Shown: piece by piece, positions 24,841-34,536 of the stretch
Layout of the letters: every line of letters starts with the position of its first letter
How positions within the stretch are numbered: the first letter of the stretch is position 1
NCBI RefSeq assembly: GCF_900115075.1
Contig: NZ_FOVG01000001.1
Coordinates: 2,232,001-2,296,000 of the forward strand
Length of the DNA stretch: 64,000 nt
Reading direction: 5' to 3'
Source: Candidatus Pantoea varia
Lineage (GTDB): Bacteria; Pseudomonadota; Gammaproteobacteria; Enterobacterales; Enterobacteriaceae
The notes under the pieces: generated by a model
Told to the model about the DNA's origin: nothing
What the model saw: only the letters and a program-made list of their open reading frames with translations
The model's database searches: none
Translations under genes and position numbers: made by a program

Positions 24841-25263
24841 AACTCCTCCTGTGAATGAGTATTTGGCGATGGGGTGGCAGGCGCGAGCTTTCGGCGAACC
24901 GAACGGGCCCGAATGTCGCATATTGCGATCGCACGCTCGCCGCCCGACTGCATCAGCAGTCAGGTGGAAAGTAAGCGAGGGGAAATAAACGGCATCTGAC
25001 GACGCTGCATTTTGCGCATCCACCCCATCCCAAAGTTCACTGACTTTTGGGTGGTATGATTCGCGCTTGTGCAGCGCCTCAATTGTTTAAGAGCGGGTCA
25101 TCCGTGAAAAGAACTGCGTCGTTCATCCATATCCAAATTATTAACAGGTTCTTATGCTTTATCAAACACTGTTGGTTAATTTTTTATTTACCGCTGGTTA
25201 AATTTATGAATTTATGCCGATTATTTTTTTGCAGGCCTTCTGCGAAAAATGCCAGAAGCGGCC
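24841..25263. other. Intergenic region between repressor and basic-protein genes
   Basis: About 420 bp with no convincing protein gene. The part at 25130-25230 is AT-rich. At 25029-25051 is an imperfect inverted repeat CCCAAAGT-N6-ACTTTTGGG that could be an operator. A second interrupted inverted repeat (AGGCCTTCTG/CAGAAGCGGCCT) at about 25232-25263 abuts the repressor stop codon and may act as its terminator. Confidence 0.4.
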
Positions 25264-25995
25264 TTAGCCGAGGATTTGATAGTGGCGCGCCTGACACATG
25301 ATCACTTTCGCCAGTACCTTCAGGCTGGTGACGTCATCATGATTGAGATACCAGGTTTCATAGCGTTTATTATCTGATATTACAGCAATTTTCTTATGCT
25401 GCAGCTGCAGGCGCTTGAGGTAGAGTTGCTCATCGAGGGTAAAAATATAGATGCCGTCACCGTCAAACATCCGCACGCTGATGTCCACAAACAGCTGATC
25501 GCGCGGGGCAAAGGTGTCGGCCATTGAGTCGCTGTTAATCGCGATTAACCGGATGTTTTCCGCCGGGCGGCCGTTGAACAGCACGCGCGCCTCATCCAGA
25601 CCATATTCGATCGCCTGGATAGTCTCGACAAACTCATCACGCGCGGGCATTCCCGCAGCGCTGCGCTGACCAATGTCGAGACTATCAACCCGAAACACAT
25701 TCTTTTGACGGGTGAGTGGACTTAGCGTCACCGGCTCAGCAGGTTGTTCCATACCGTACTGCAGCCACTCTACCCTGACGCCCAGCAGCTGGCTGAGTGC
25801 CAGTAAATTGCCGCCATCAGGGACTGACTGCGCGTTAAACCACTTCCACACTCCCGGCGTTGAAATTTTGCAGCCTTGCTGCTGGAGGGCCCTTGCAACC
25901 TGTTTGTTTCGTCCATGTCCGGCAATGCCGGCACTCTCACAGGCCGCTATCAGCCTGGCAGTGAAAGCTTGTCTTGTACTTTCTTTTTTAACCAT
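25264..25995 (-). CDS. Phage-type repressor with HTH and S24 (LexA-like) domain
   Basis: A 243-residue regulator. The N-terminal helix-turn-helix about 25-75 includes VARALQQQGCKISTPGVWKW and LLALSQLLGV. The C-terminal S24 domain about 120-235 has the Ser nucleophile in NSDSMADTF, the EPRD-like segment APRDQLFVD, and a Lys in LYLKRLQL. An Ala-Gly in SAAGMPARDE, between the two halves, could be the autocleavage site. Such repressors hold prophages or tailocins silent until RecA-dependent cleavage. No cro-like gene is seen on the other side. Confidence 0.82.
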   Translation of the reverse strand: MVKKESTRQAFTARLIAACESAGIAGHGRNKQVARALQQQGCKISTPGVWKWFNAQSVPDGGNLLALSQLLGVRVEWLQYGMEQPAEPVTLSPLTRQKNVFRVDSLDIGQRSAAGMPARDEFVETIQAIEYGLDEARVLFNGRPAENIRLIAINSDSMADTFAPRDQLFVDISVRMFDGDGIYIFTLDEQLYLKRLQLQHKKIAVISDNKRYETWYLNHDDVTSLKVLAKVIMCQARHYQILG

Positions 25996-26303
25996 TAGTT
26001 AATAATCAGCCATAGAAGAGATACTGGATGTTATTTTCATTATTGCTACCAGTTCATTTTATATTACCGCTCGTTTACTACCTAACCGGTTTATCAAGCA
26101 TTTCTAATTATCATTATCCGCTTCAGCCTGCGGCTGACCAAAAAATATTGTCTCAGGCCGCTGAAGGCCCCTGATTTCAGGAATGTTCCGTAAGAAATTG
26201 CGTGAATATCCGCCAGCATAATGGCCAGCGGCGGTCGGTGTGGAACGGAAATGAATCTGACGCGCAGAAAACTCTATCTTTCACTGGTCCGGAAAATGGC
26301 GCT
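25996..26303. other. Intergenic region between phage repressor and proA
   Basis: About 300 bp. No protein gene and no tRNA-Thr (thrW) sequence, although in E. coli K-12 thrW follows proA and is a prophage integration site. The part at 26000-26110 is AT-rich and should hold the repressor promoter. Confidence 0.4.
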
Positions 26304-26334
26304 AAAAAAAACGGGAGTCTGTGAAAGACTCCCG
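26304..26334 (-). terminator. Rho-independent terminator of proBA
   Basis: A 9-bp stem CGGGAGTCT/AGACTCCCG with 5-nt loop, followed on the minus strand by eight T. It lies 22 bp after the proA stop codon. Confidence 0.95.
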
Positions 26335-26355
26335 CTTTGTTAAAAATTATCGTCG

Positions 26356-27609
26356 TTATGAGCGGAGCGTATCGTCCCCCCATGCAATCCATTTATAGGT
26401 GGTCAGCGCCTCTAATCCCATCGGTCCGCGGGCGTGCAGTTTCTGGGTACTGACCGCCACTTCAGCGCCCAGGCCGAACTGTCCGCCATCGGTAAAGCGG
26501 GTGCTGGCGTTGACATAGACTGCTGAGGAGTCGACCTGACGGACAAAACGCGCGGCGTTGCGGGTGTTGCGTGTCAGAATCGCATCCGAGTGCTGAGTGC
26601 CGTGCGTACGGATGTGATCGATTGCCTCATCCATATCCGCCACTAATTTGACGTTAAGATCCAGCGACAGCCACTCATCATTGTACTGCTCCGGATTAAC
26701 CGGTTTGACCGGAGCCGGACCTTGCTGCAGCTGCGCCAGCACGTTGCTGTCAGCATGCAGCGCGATCCCTTCCTGCGCCATTCGCGCGCTAAAGGCAGGC
26801 AGAAAACGCTCGGCCATCGCCTGATCCACCAGCAGCGTTTCCAGTGAGTTACAGGCGCTGGGACGCTGCTTTTTGGCGTTGACGATCAGATCAAGTGCCG
26901 GTTCGATCTCCATCGTCTCATCAATGTAGATATGACAGACGCCAATGCCGCCGGTAATCACCGGAATGGTGGAGTTTTCACGGCACAGCTTGTGCAGTCC
27001 GGCTCCGCCACGCGGGATCAGCATATCGACGTAGCGATCCAGCTTCAGCAGCTGATTCACCAGCTCGCGATCCGGATTTTCAATCGCCTGAACGATAGCC
27101 GCCGGTAAACCGTGCTGCTTCAGCGCGTTCTGAATAACCCGGACGGTGGCCGCATTGGTGCGCCAGGTCTCTTTGCCGCCGCGCAGAATAGCGGCATTGC
27201 CGGTTTTCAGGCACAGGCTGGCGACATCAACCGTGACGTTGGGACGTGCCTCATAAATCACCGCAACAACACCCAGCGGCACGCGACGACGTTCAATGCG
27301 CAGGCCGCTGTCGAGCTGACCGCCATCAATTAACTGCCCCACCGGATCGGCCAGCTGACAGACCTGGCGCACGTCGCTGGCGATGCTGCTGAGGCGTTGC
27401 GGATTGAGTGTCAGCCGGTCTAGCAGCGCGGCGCTCATACCGTTCTGACGCGCATCGGCTAAATCCAGCTCGTTGGCTGCCAGAATGTCTGCGCTCTCTG
27501 CCTCCAGACGGTCGGCAATGGTCATCAGAACCTGATTCTTTTCTGCCGTCGACAGATCGGCCACGGTGTAAGCTGCGGCACGCGCCGCTTTTCCCATCTC
27601 TTCAAGCAT
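26356..27609 (-). CDS. proA: Gamma-glutamyl phosphate reductase ProA
   Basis: A 417-residue cytoplasmic enzyme of proline synthesis, same length as E. coli ProA. It reduces gamma-glutamyl phosphate with NADPH to glutamate semialdehyde, which cyclises. The catalytic cysteine lies in [15 protein letters not shown]; other family blocks include [21 protein letters not shown] and [17 protein letters not shown]. Starts 11 bp behind proB in the same transcript and is followed by the operon terminator. Confidence 0.97.
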   Translation of the reverse strand: MLEEMGKAARAAAYTVADLSTAEKNQVLMTIADRLEAESADILAANELDLADARQNGMSAALLDRLTLNPQRLSSIASDVRQVCQLADPVGQLIDGGQLDSGLRIERRRVPLGVVAVIYEARPNVTVDVASLCLKTGNAAILRGGKETWRTNAATVRVIQNALKQHGLPAAIVQAIENPDRELVNQLLKLDRYVDMLIPRGGAGLHKLCRENSTIPVITGGIGVCHIYIDETMEIEPALDLIVNAKKQRPSACNSLETLLVDQAMAERFLPAFSARMAQEGIALHADSNVLAQLQQGPAPVKPVNPEQYNDEWLSLDLNVKLVADMDEAIDHIRTHGTQHSDAILTRNTRNAARFVRQVDSSAVYVNASTRFTDGGQFGLGAEVAVSTQKLHARGPMGLEALTTYKWIAWGDDTLRS

Positions 27610-27619
27610 TGTCCGCTCC

Positions 27620-28723
27620 TTAACTGACGATCATGTCGTCGCGGTGAACCGCCACCGGGCCATATTCATATCCCAGGATCTCGCTGATCTGCTGGCTGTG
27701 ATGACCAGCGATCATCCGCATCGCGTCGCTGTTGTAGCGTGAAACGCCGTGAGCGATATCCCGCCCCTGCAGACTGCGAATACGGATCACTTCGCCGCGC
27801 GAGAAATTCCCCTGGATCGCCCGGATCCCTTTCGGCAGCAGCGAACTGCCACGCTCGATGATAGCCGCCAGTGCACCGTCATCGACGGTAAGTTCGCCCG
27901 CCGGTGGCGCACCGAAAATCCAGCGTTTGCGGTTCTCCAGCGGCGACTGCTGCGCATGGAAGCGCGTGCCGACCGGCTTACCGTCAATCACATCGCTGAT
28001 CACGCCGCTGCGGCTGCCCGAGGCGATGATCACATCAATACCGGCGCGGCAGGCCACATCCGCCGCCTGAAGCTTGGTCGACATACCGCCGGTGCCGAGA
28101 CCCGATACGCTGTCGCCCGCCAGGGCGCGCAACGCATCATCAATCACATGCACGTCACTGATCAGCTCAGCCTCAGGATTGTTACGCGGATCGGCGGTGA
28201 AGAGCCCCTGCTGATCGGTCAGCAGCAGCAGCTTGTCGGCCCCGCCGAGCATCGCCGCCAGCGCAGAGAGATTGTCGTTGTCGCCCACTTTGATTTCAGC
28301 GGTGGCGACAGCATCGTTCTCATTGATGACCGGCACAATGTGGTTATCCAGCAGCGCACGCAGCGTGTCGCGGGCATTCAGGAAACGTTCGCGATCTTCC
28401 ATGTCGGCACGGGTCAGCAACATCTGACCAATATGGATACCGTAGATAGAAAAGAGCTGTTCCCATAGCTGAATCAGACGGCTCTGCCCCACCGCAGCCA
28501 GCAGCTGCTTTGAGGCGATGGTCGGTGGCAGTTCGGGGTAACCCAGATGTTCGCGTCCGGCGGCCATTGCGCCAGACGTAACGATCACAATGCGGTGGCC
28601 TGCGGCATGCTGCTGCGCGCACTGACGAACCAGTTCCACCATGTGCGCCCGATTCAACCGGCGAGAGCCACCGGTGAGAACGCTGGTACCCAACTTGACC
28701 ACTAAGGTCTGACTGCCACTCAT
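27620..28723 (-). CDS. proB: Glutamate 5-kinase ProB
   Basis: A 367-residue enzyme, same length as E. coli ProB, that phosphorylates glutamate as the first, proline-inhibited step of proline synthesis. N-terminal amino-acid-kinase domain: [22 protein letters not shown], then NENDAVAT and [11 protein letters not shown]-terminal PUA domain about 275-367 ([20 protein letters not shown]). Divergent from phoE across 238 bp, as in E. coli. Confidence 0.97.
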   Translation of the reverse strand: MSGSQTLVVKLGTSVLTGGSRRLNRAHMVELVRQCAQQHAAGHRIVIVTSGAMAAGREHLGYPELPPTIASKQLLAAVGQSRLIQLWEQLFSIYGIHIGQMLLTRADMEDRERFLNARDTLRALLDNHIVPVINENDAVATAEIKVGDNDNLSALAAMLGGADKLLLLTDQQGLFTADPRNNPEAELISDVHVIDDALRALAGDSVSGLGTGGMSTKLQAADVACRAGIDVIIASGSRSGVISDVIDGKPVGTRFHAQQSPLENRKRWIFGAPPAGELTVDDGALAAIIERGSSLLPKGIRAIQGNFSRGEVIRIRSLQGRDIAHGVSRYNSDAMRMIAGHHSQQISEILGYEYGPVAVHRDDMIVS

Positions 28724-28868
28724 ATTTCCTGCCGTAGTGAAAAATTTTTACGAAAGGACGTTTTAACAGGAGTCGATAAGGAAGCCAACAGCCAGCGGGG
28801 GAAAAGCACGAAATTACGCGGACAAGGGCGTAGACCAAAAGTTCAGCCTTAACAAGAAATCACGAAAA

Positions 28869-28886
28869 GTGTCATAAAAAGTTCAT
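28869..28886 (+). promoter_or_regulatory. Pho box upstream of phoE
   Basis: GTGTCATAAAAAGTTCAT against the PhoB consensus CTGTCATAAAACTGTCAC: the first half-site is nearly perfect and the second is weaker. It lies 76 bp upstream of the porin start, a suitable place for PhoB activation in phosphate limitation. Confidence 0.65.
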
Positions 28887-28961
28887 CGCTGACGGGTAAA
28901 AAGTCCGTGTTTTACAAAAACTTTCATTTATTTACGGCGTTCACATTGGGATTGATAGCAA

Positions 28962-30074
28962 ATGAAGAAAAGCACACTGGCACTGCTCCTCTCCACGCTG
29001 ACGCTGGCTTCTGCCGCGCAGGCTGCCGAAATCTATAACAAAGATGGCAACAAACTGGACTTATACGGCAAAGTTAAAGCTGAGCACTACATCAGCGATA
29101 ATGCCAGCCAGGATGGAGACAAGTCCTATACCCGTATCGGCTTTAAGGGCCAGACACAGATTAACGACCTGATGACCGGTTACGGTCAGTGGGAGTATCA
29201 GTACAACGTTAACAACTCCGAAGGCAGTGACGCCAACAACGGCAACAAAACCCGTCTTGGTTTTGCCGGTCTGAAATTCTCTCAGTACGGTTCGGTAGAT
29301 TATGGTCGCAACTACGGCGTGCTGTATGACGTGGAAGCCTGGACCGACGTGTTCCCGGAATTCGGCGGTGACGGTACAGCCCGTTCTGATAACTTCATGA
29401 CCCAGCGCGCCACCGGCGTCGCGACTTACCGCAACAACAACTTCTTTGGTCTGGTCGATGGCCTGAAGTTTGCGCTGCAGTACCAGGGCAAAAATGACGC
29501 TACCAGCACCAACACCCGTACTGACATTAACCGTCAGAATGGTGACGGTTACGGCGCCTCACTCGGCTATGCCTTGGGTGATTCAGGTGTGAGCCTGATG
29601 AGTGCCATCACCTCATCTGACCGTACCAACCAACAGCAGGCACGCGCCTACGGCGGCGGTGACCGTGCGGATTCCTGGGGCGCAGGCGTGAAGTATGATG
29701 CCAACAGCGTCTACCTGGCCGCAATCTATACCGATACCCGCAACATGACGCCAATCAGTGGCACCAACCGTAATACTGGTGCTGCCGTCGCGGGCGCAGC
29801 CAACAAAGCGCAGAACATCGAACTGGTTGCGCAGTATCAGTTTGATTTCGGCCTGCGTCCGTCAATCGGCTACGTACAGACCAAGGGCAAAGATATCGAA
29901 AACGGTATCGGCGATGCGGATCTGGTGAAATATATCGATGTAGGCGCGACCTACTACTTCAACAAAAACATGTCAGCCTTTGTTGATTACAAAATCAACC
30001 AGCTGGATGACGACAACGCGCTGTCGCTTAACAACGATGACATCGTCGCGATGGGTGTGACTTACCAGTTCTGA
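28962..30074 (+). CDS. phoE: Outer-membrane porin PhoE (OmpC/OmpF/PhoE family)
   Basis: A 370-residue porin with signal peptide [21 protein letters not shown] and mature start [16 protein letters not shown], sixteen-strand trimeric barrel pattern, constriction loop 3 with PEFGGDG, and the C-terminal assembly signal VTYQF. OmpC, OmpF and PhoE are hard to separate by sequence. I call PhoE because the order crl-phoE-proBA and the upstream Pho box match E. coli. It would let anions such as phosphate through. The loop about 250-270 is longer than in E. coli PhoE (351). Confidence 0.85.
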   Translation: MKKSTLALLLSTLTLASAAQAAEIYNKDGNKLDLYGKVKAEHYISDNASQDGDKSYTRIGFKGQTQINDLMTGYGQWEYQYNVNNSEGSDANNGNKTRLGFAGLKFSQYGSVDYGRNYGVLYDVEAWTDVFPEFGGDGTARSDNFMTQRATGVATYRNNNFFGLVDGLKFALQYQGKNDATSTNTRTDINRQNGDGYGASLGYALGDSGVSLMSAITSSDRTNQQQARAYGGGDRADSWGAGVKYDANSVYLAAIYTDTRNMTPISGTNRNTGAAVAGAANKAQNIELVAQYQFDFGLRPSIGYVQTKGKDIENGIGDADLVKYIDVGATYYFNKNMSAFVDYKINQLDDDNALSLNNDDIVAMGVTYQF

Positions 30075-30126
30075 TTTCAGGCTTATGCCACACAGCATAA
30101 GCTACAGAATTTGTGAGCGTAAAAGT

Positions 30127-30160
30127 AAAAAAGGGCGAGTGTTTCCACTCGCCCTTTTTA
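30127..30160. terminator. Bidirectional terminator between phoE and crl
   Basis: A long stem AAAAGGGCGAGT/ACTCGCCCTTTT with 6-nt loop; T runs flank both sides, serving phoE on the plus strand and crl on the minus strand. Confidence 0.93.
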
Positions 30161-30184
30161 CGCCTTTTTTAACCGAACCCCCTA

Positions 30185-30586
30185 TCAGGCGCTCAGCTTT
30201 ACCGGCTTCTCATCGAAGTCGCTGGCTGGGATCAAATCCAGCTCGAACTCCTTCAGCATCGCTTTCAGACGGGTATGGAAATTTCGTAAGGTCTCTTCCA
30301 CGCGCGCCGTGTTCTCTTTGCCTTTAATGGTTGCCACCGACCAGTCACCCTCTTTATCGAACAAACCGATATGGTAGACATAGGTAAAATGGTCAGCCTG
30401 CGCTTCCAGCTCCATCCACCAGCCCCAGAACTCACGCAGTTCCGGTGCAGGTTTCACATTGATGCAGGCAGCCAGGCAGTCGAAGAAGAACCGGGTTTCG
30501 CTACATTTCCCATCGCGAATATAAGGCCCAAGCTCCGTAAAGCGCTTAAGCAGTCGACTGCGGGGATGACCACTTGGTAACGTCAT
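30185..30586 (-). CDS. crl: Sigma-S binding factor Crl
   Basis: A 133-residue protein, same length as E. coli Crl. It binds RpoS and helps sigma-S compete for core RNA polymerase, activating curli and stationary-phase genes. The start [20 protein letters not shown] at 30586 aligns with E. coli; the frame is open further upstream without homology. Conserved blocks: [28 protein letters not shown] and the C-terminal DEKPVKLSA. Confidence 0.95.
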   Translation of the reverse strand: MTLPSGHPRSRLLKRFTELGPYIRDGKCSETRFFFDCLAACINVKPAPELREFWGWWMELEAQADHFTYVYHIGLFDKEGDWSVATIKGKENTARVEETLRNFHTRLKAMLKEFELDLIPASDFDEKPVKLSA

Positions 30587-30743
30587 GCTGATTCTCCATA
30601 GGTTTTGACCGCTATACAGTCTTGATTTTCCGGGCGGCCAGCGCGACGTCGCGCCGCAGGGGCAAGATAACGTCAGGTTTCGCTTAGCGACCGCCCGGAA
30701 GAATTCCGCTACTAGTTGTAGCAAATACTGTAAATTTTGCCAG

Positions 30744-31991
30744 TTACCTTTTTAAACGCTTCTCCAGCCAGTCGCAAATTTCATTCAGCGCCTTGTCAAA
30801 ACTGGCCATCATCGGCTTCACCGGAATCAGCAACGCTTTACCGTCTGAGGAAGAGTTCGCGATCAGCTTGCTCTCCTCTTCCGGGCTGAAGAGATCGTTC
30901 TGCCAGTAACCCGACAGCATCGGCGTCGGTGTCCGGCGGCCCAGCAATCCCTGAGTTTTAAGCGAATATCGGTTGAGTTCAGTGCGCAGCGCGCTGTCGG
31001 AGGCGGTTGCCATGCCCAGCCGGCTCGCCAGCATATCCATGTACATATCCGGGATCTCATCCTGCAACGCCGTCTGCGTCAGCAGCGCATGCACAATCGG
31101 GCCAAGACAGGCCACGCCGCGCAGCCGCTGCGATTCCAGATAGGCCAGCCGCACCGCGACGTTAGCGCCGAAGCGATAACCAAACGCCGCCACGCGGGTA
31201 TGGTCGATCCAGGGCACATTGGTCAAATCGCGTAGCACCTGCTGATGCAGGAAACTGGTGTCCTGATTCAGCGTCCATTTCACCGAGTTACCCACGGACG
31301 GCACATCAATGGTCAGCATCGCAATGCCGCGCGGCGCGAGATAGTCATGGAACAGACGATAGTGATCGCTCTGTAACGAGTCGAGCGCGCCACAGAACAG
31401 CACGGTGGGATAAGGGGCTTCCACGTCAGGCGGCATGTGCAGAAAGCCGCTGACCGGGCTGCCGCCAGGGATGGCAAAGGTCAGCGGCTTCAGCTCGCCT
31501 GGCAACCGTTGCGTTGCCTCTTCATAAGCGCGGTTCGCCAGCGTCTGTGCCTGGTCGGCCAGCTCATCCCCTTTGATGTAGGGGTAAGCAGCGACACTAT
31601 AGAGATGCGCCGCGTGCAGCCAGTAGTCGCCCGCCTCACTGTCTTCGGTGGCTTCCAGCGCTTTCTGCTGCCAGATACCCGCCTGCTTACACCATTCGAA
31701 ATGCCAGTTGCCACCGCGGAAACCGATCACCGTGTCGAGCAGCGCCTCATCAGTATGTTCAACGTTGCTGATAGCGATACGCGCCAGCACTTCGCTGATC
31801 TCCTGCGGCGTCAGGCCACGCCACGTCCACATCAGCTTATTCAGCATGCGATACCAGCCGCGATGGCTGTCGCCATCCAGCGCAGAGTGGACATCCGGGG
31901 TAGCGTGATGATGACGGCGAACGAGGGACGAGGTTTCAGGATGTTTAAAGCGCGGCTTGAAAAGCTCCTCGCTGAGATTTTTGCTCGACAT
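30744..31991 (-). CDS. frsA: Esterase FrsA (YafA)
   Basis: A 415-residue alpha/beta-hydrolase (E. coli 414). The start [20 protein letters not shown] at 31991 follows CAGGAGAAGTGAGT. FrsA was linked to EIIA-Glc and to the balance of fermentation and respiration; esterase activity is known from the family. The nucleophile elbow, normally GxSxG, here reads [11 protein letters not shown], so a classical serine is not evident at that place; E. coli FrsA has the same feature. Lies between crl and gpt as in E. coli. Confidence 0.92.
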   Translation of the reverse strand: MSSKNLSEELFKPRFKHPETSSLVRRHHHATPDVHSALDGDSHRGWYRMLNKLMWTWRGLTPQEISEVLARIAISNVEHTDEALLDTVIGFRGGNWHFEWCKQAGIWQQKALEATEDSEAGDYWLHAAHLYSVAAYPYIKGDELADQAQTLANRAYEEATQRLPGELKPLTFAIPGGSPVSGFLHMPPDVEAPYPTVLFCGALDSLQSDHYRLFHDYLAPRGIAMLTIDVPSVGNSVKWTLNQDTSFLHQQVLRDLTNVPWIDHTRVAAFGYRFGANVAVRLAYLESQRLRGVACLGPIVHALLTQTALQDEIPDMYMDMLASRLGMATASDSALRTELNRYSLKTQGLLGRRTPTPMLSGYWQNDLFSPEEESKLIANSSSDGKALLIPVKPMMASFDKALNEICDWLEKRLKR

Positions 31992-32067
31992 ACTCACTTC
32001 TCCTGCAACAGAACGGCAATGGCTAAGTGTACTGTACGGCAATTCGGGGTGCGAGGCTCAGAAAGCA

Positions 32068-32091
32068 CAACGCCCGGAAAACCGGGCGTTG
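32068..32091 (-). terminator. Hairpin between gpt and frsA
   Basis: A perfect 10-bp stem CAACGCCCGG/CCGGGCGTTG with AAAA/TTTT loop. The minus strand continues TGCTTTCT, a poor T tract, so termination after gpt may be partial and frsA may be partly cotranscribed. Confidence 0.6.
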
Positions 32092-32106
32092 TCTGATGTG
32101 TATCAA

Positions 32107-32565
32107 TCAGTTTTTTACAATCGGCGGGATGTAGACCACGCCCATATCCCACGGCTGCTCGATCCAGGTATCCTGCGGAATATCGACGATGTAATCATCA
32201 ACCAGAGAGCGGCCGGCTGGTTTAGCGAAAATGGTGCAGAAACGCGCTTTCGGGTACATCTCGCGGATTGCCTGCGCAGTGCCGCCGGTATCGACCAGGT
32301 CATCGATCACGATAAAGCCTTCACCGTCGCCTTCTGCGCGCTTCAGGACTTTCATTTCACGCTGATGATCGTGGTCATAGCTGGAGATGCAGACGGTATC
32401 AACGTAGCGGATACCCAGTTCACGTGCCAGCAGCGAAGCCGGTACCAGACCGCCGCGGCTCACCGCGATAATGCCTTTCCACTGTTCAACAGGAAGCAGG
32501 CGCTGAGCCAGTTTGCGGGCATGGATCTGAAGCATGTCCCAGGTAACGACGTATTTTTCGCTCAT
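32107..32565 (-). CDS. gpt: Xanthine-guanine phosphoribosyltransferase Gpt
   Basis: A 152-residue purine-salvage enzyme, same length as E. coli Gpt. It joins xanthine, guanine or hypoxanthine to PRPP. The PRPP-binding loop is [13 protein letters not shown], and the N-terminal block [20 protein letters not shown] aligns with E. coli, which sets the start at 32565. The base-recognition end [13 protein letters not shown] is present. Confidence 0.96.
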   Translation of the reverse strand: MSEKYVVTWDMLQIHARKLAQRLLPVEQWKGIIAVSRGGLVPASLLARELGIRYVDTVCISSYDHDHQREMKVLKRAEGDGEGFIVIDDLVDTGGTAQAIREMYPKARFCTIFAKPAGRSLVDDYIVDIPQDTWIEQPWDMGVVYIPPIVKN

Positions 32566-32818
32566 AAATAGAAATCCCAGCCAACCGAGGTGGCGTAAAA
32601 ATGTGCAACGGGGAAAAGGTTGCGCGAGATTATAAGGAGTTGACGCACTAAAAACCAGCACCCGCGCACTGGTTGCGGCTTTTTAGCGCGTCTGAGAGCG
32701 CACCCGGTAAAAAACAGTGATATTCTCAGGCCTGGCTCGTCAGATTCTCTGACGGCGATTTTTCACTGGAAACTCGCGATGTCCGGCCTCGCCGGTACAC
32801 TGACACAGGAGACCTGTC

Positions 32819-34276
32819 GTGTCTGAATTGTCTCAACTCTCTCCACAGCCGCTGTGGGATATTTTCGCTAAGATCTGCTCCATTCCCCATCCCTCTTTTC
32901 ACGAAGAAGCGCTGGCGAACTACATCACTGGCTGGGCTAAAGAGCAAGGCTTCTGGTGTGAGCGCGATCAGGTCGGCAACATCCTGATTCGTAAGCCCGC
33001 CACCGTAGGGATGGAAAACCGTACCCCGGTTGCGCTTCAGGCGCATCTGGATATGGTGCCGCAGAAAAATAACGACACCGTTCATGACTTCACCAAAGAT
33101 CCGATTCAGCCGTGGATTGACGGCGAGTGGGTGAAAGCGCGTGGCACCACGCTGGGCGCGGACAACGGCATCGGTATGGCTTCTGCGCTGGCGGTGCTGG
33201 CTGACAACAGCCTGACGCATGGCCCGCTGGAAGTGCTGCTGACCATGACCGAAGAAACCGGCATGGATGGCGCTTTCGGTCTGCAACCCAACTGGCTTCA
33301 GGCTGAAATCCTGATCAACACCGACTCCGAAGAAGAAGGTGAGATCTACATGGGTTGTGCAGGCGGTATCGACTTCGTCTCCTCCCTGCCGCTGACCCGT
33401 GAAGCCGTGCCTGCTGAGTTCCAGATCCTGAAGCTGACGCTGAAAGGACTGCGTGGCGGTCACTCTGGTGCCGATATTCATATGGGCCTCGGCAACGCCA
33501 ACAAACTGCTGGCGCGCTTCCTGGCGGCCCACGCGGCTGAACTGGATCTGCGTCTGCTGGCCTTCAGCGGCGGTACGCTGCGCAATGCAATTCCACGTGA
33601 AGCCTTCGCCACCGTTGCGGTCGAAAGCCACAAAGCGGATGCGCTGAAATCAGCGGCGGCACAGTTCCTGAGCGCCATCAAAAACGAACATGGCATCAAA
33701 GAGCCGAACATCGCCCTGGTCACCGAGCCGCTGGCGCATCAGGGTGATGCCCTGAGCACTGACAGCCGCGATCGCTTCCTGAACCTGCTGAACAGCACGC
33801 CAAACGGCGTGATCCGCAATTCAGATGTGGCGAAAGGCGTGGTCGAAACCTCACTGAATATCGGTGTGGTGACGATGGAAAACGATCACGCAGAGATCAA
33901 CTGCCTGATTCGCTCGCTGATCGACACCGGCCGCGATTATGTGGTGCAGATGCTGACCTCACTGGGCCAGCTGGCCGGCGCGCAGACCAAAGCAAAAGGC
34001 GGCTACCCAGGCTGGCAGCCGGATGCGGACTCCGCCATCATGGCGTTGACCCGTCAGACCTATATCGCACTGTTTGATAAGACCCCGAACATTCAGGTGA
34101 TTCACGCCGGTCTGGAGTGTGGTCTGTTCAAAAAGCCTTATCCGGATATGGATATGGTATCGATTGGGCCGACCATCACCGGGCCGCACTCCCCTGATGA
34201 GCAGGTTCACATCGACAGCGTTGGCCTTTACTGGAAACTGCTGACCACCCTGCTGAATGTGGTGCCAGAAAAGTAA
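32819..34276 (+). CDS. pepD: Aminoacyl-histidine dipeptidase PepD (peptidase D)
   Basis: A 485-residue cytosolic M20 metallopeptidase (carnosinase), same length as E. coli PepD, starting with GTG at 32819 (VSELSQLSPQPLWDIF). Two-metal ligands lie in LQAHLDMVPQKN, GADNGIGMAS, TMTEETGMDGA and NTDSEEEGEIY, with the late His in GPHSPDEQVH. It splits dipeptides with N-terminal residues before His and others. Divergent from gpt as in E. coli and ended by a clear terminator. Confidence 0.96.
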   Translation: MSELSQLSPQPLWDIFAKICSIPHPSFHEEALANYITGWAKEQGFWCERDQVGNILIRKPATVGMENRTPVALQAHLDMVPQKNNDTVHDFTKDPIQPWIDGEWVKARGTTLGADNGIGMASALAVLADNSLTHGPLEVLLTMTEETGMDGAFGLQPNWLQAEILINTDSEEEGEIYMGCAGGIDFVSSLPLTREAVPAEFQILKLTLKGLRGGHSGADIHMGLGNANKLLARFLAAHAAELDLRLLAFSGGTLRNAIPREAFATVAVESHKADALKSAAAQFLSAIKNEHGIKEPNIALVTEPLAHQGDALSTDSRDRFLNLLNSTPNGVIRNSDVAKGVVETSLNIGVVTMENDHAEINCLIRSLIDTGRDYVVQMLTSLGQLAGAQTKAKGGYPGWQPDADSAIMALTRQTYIALFDKTPNIQVIHAGLECGLFKKPYPDMDMVSIGPTITGPHSPDEQVHIDSVGLYWKLLTTLLNVVPEK

Positions 34277-34295
34277 TTCTGTCACAAAAAAAGTC

Positions 34296-34320
34296 AACCA
34301 GGCTCCGGCCTGGTTTTTTT
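34296..34320 (+). terminator. Rho-independent terminator of pepD
   Basis: Stem AACCAGGC/GCCTGGTT, loop TCCG, then seven T, 20 bp after the stop codon. Confidence 0.95.
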
Positions 34321-34536
34321 ATGCCTGTGACTTTTCACCAGCATAATTCGCTGCCTTTTTCGCGCTTTACCCTACTATTCCGCCACGTTCCCACGCTTCG
34401 CTGGTCACAGCCGCCATTATGTCCAGATGTCTGGATGGCTAATAAGATTTCGTGCTAGCTTATGCGCTTTCGGCTGTTGCCGCGCCTGAAGGTTCAGGAA
34501 AAAATGCGGCCAGTGTTTCTTCAGGAGAGTAATGAC

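Noticed and set aside
24580-24858. 92-codon plus-strand frame opposite the basic protein
   Set aside because: No ribosome-binding site. The minus-strand frame has GGAGGAG at ideal distance and its own terminator.
25996-26355. Expected thrW tRNA or attachment site behind proA
   Set aside because: No cloverleaf, T-loop GTTCGANTC or CCA end can be found in this stretch, so I do not annotate a tRNA or att site.
32726-33631. 301-codon minus-strand frame opposite pepD
   Set aside because: Antisense shadow of pepD, which matches E. coli PepD along its full length.
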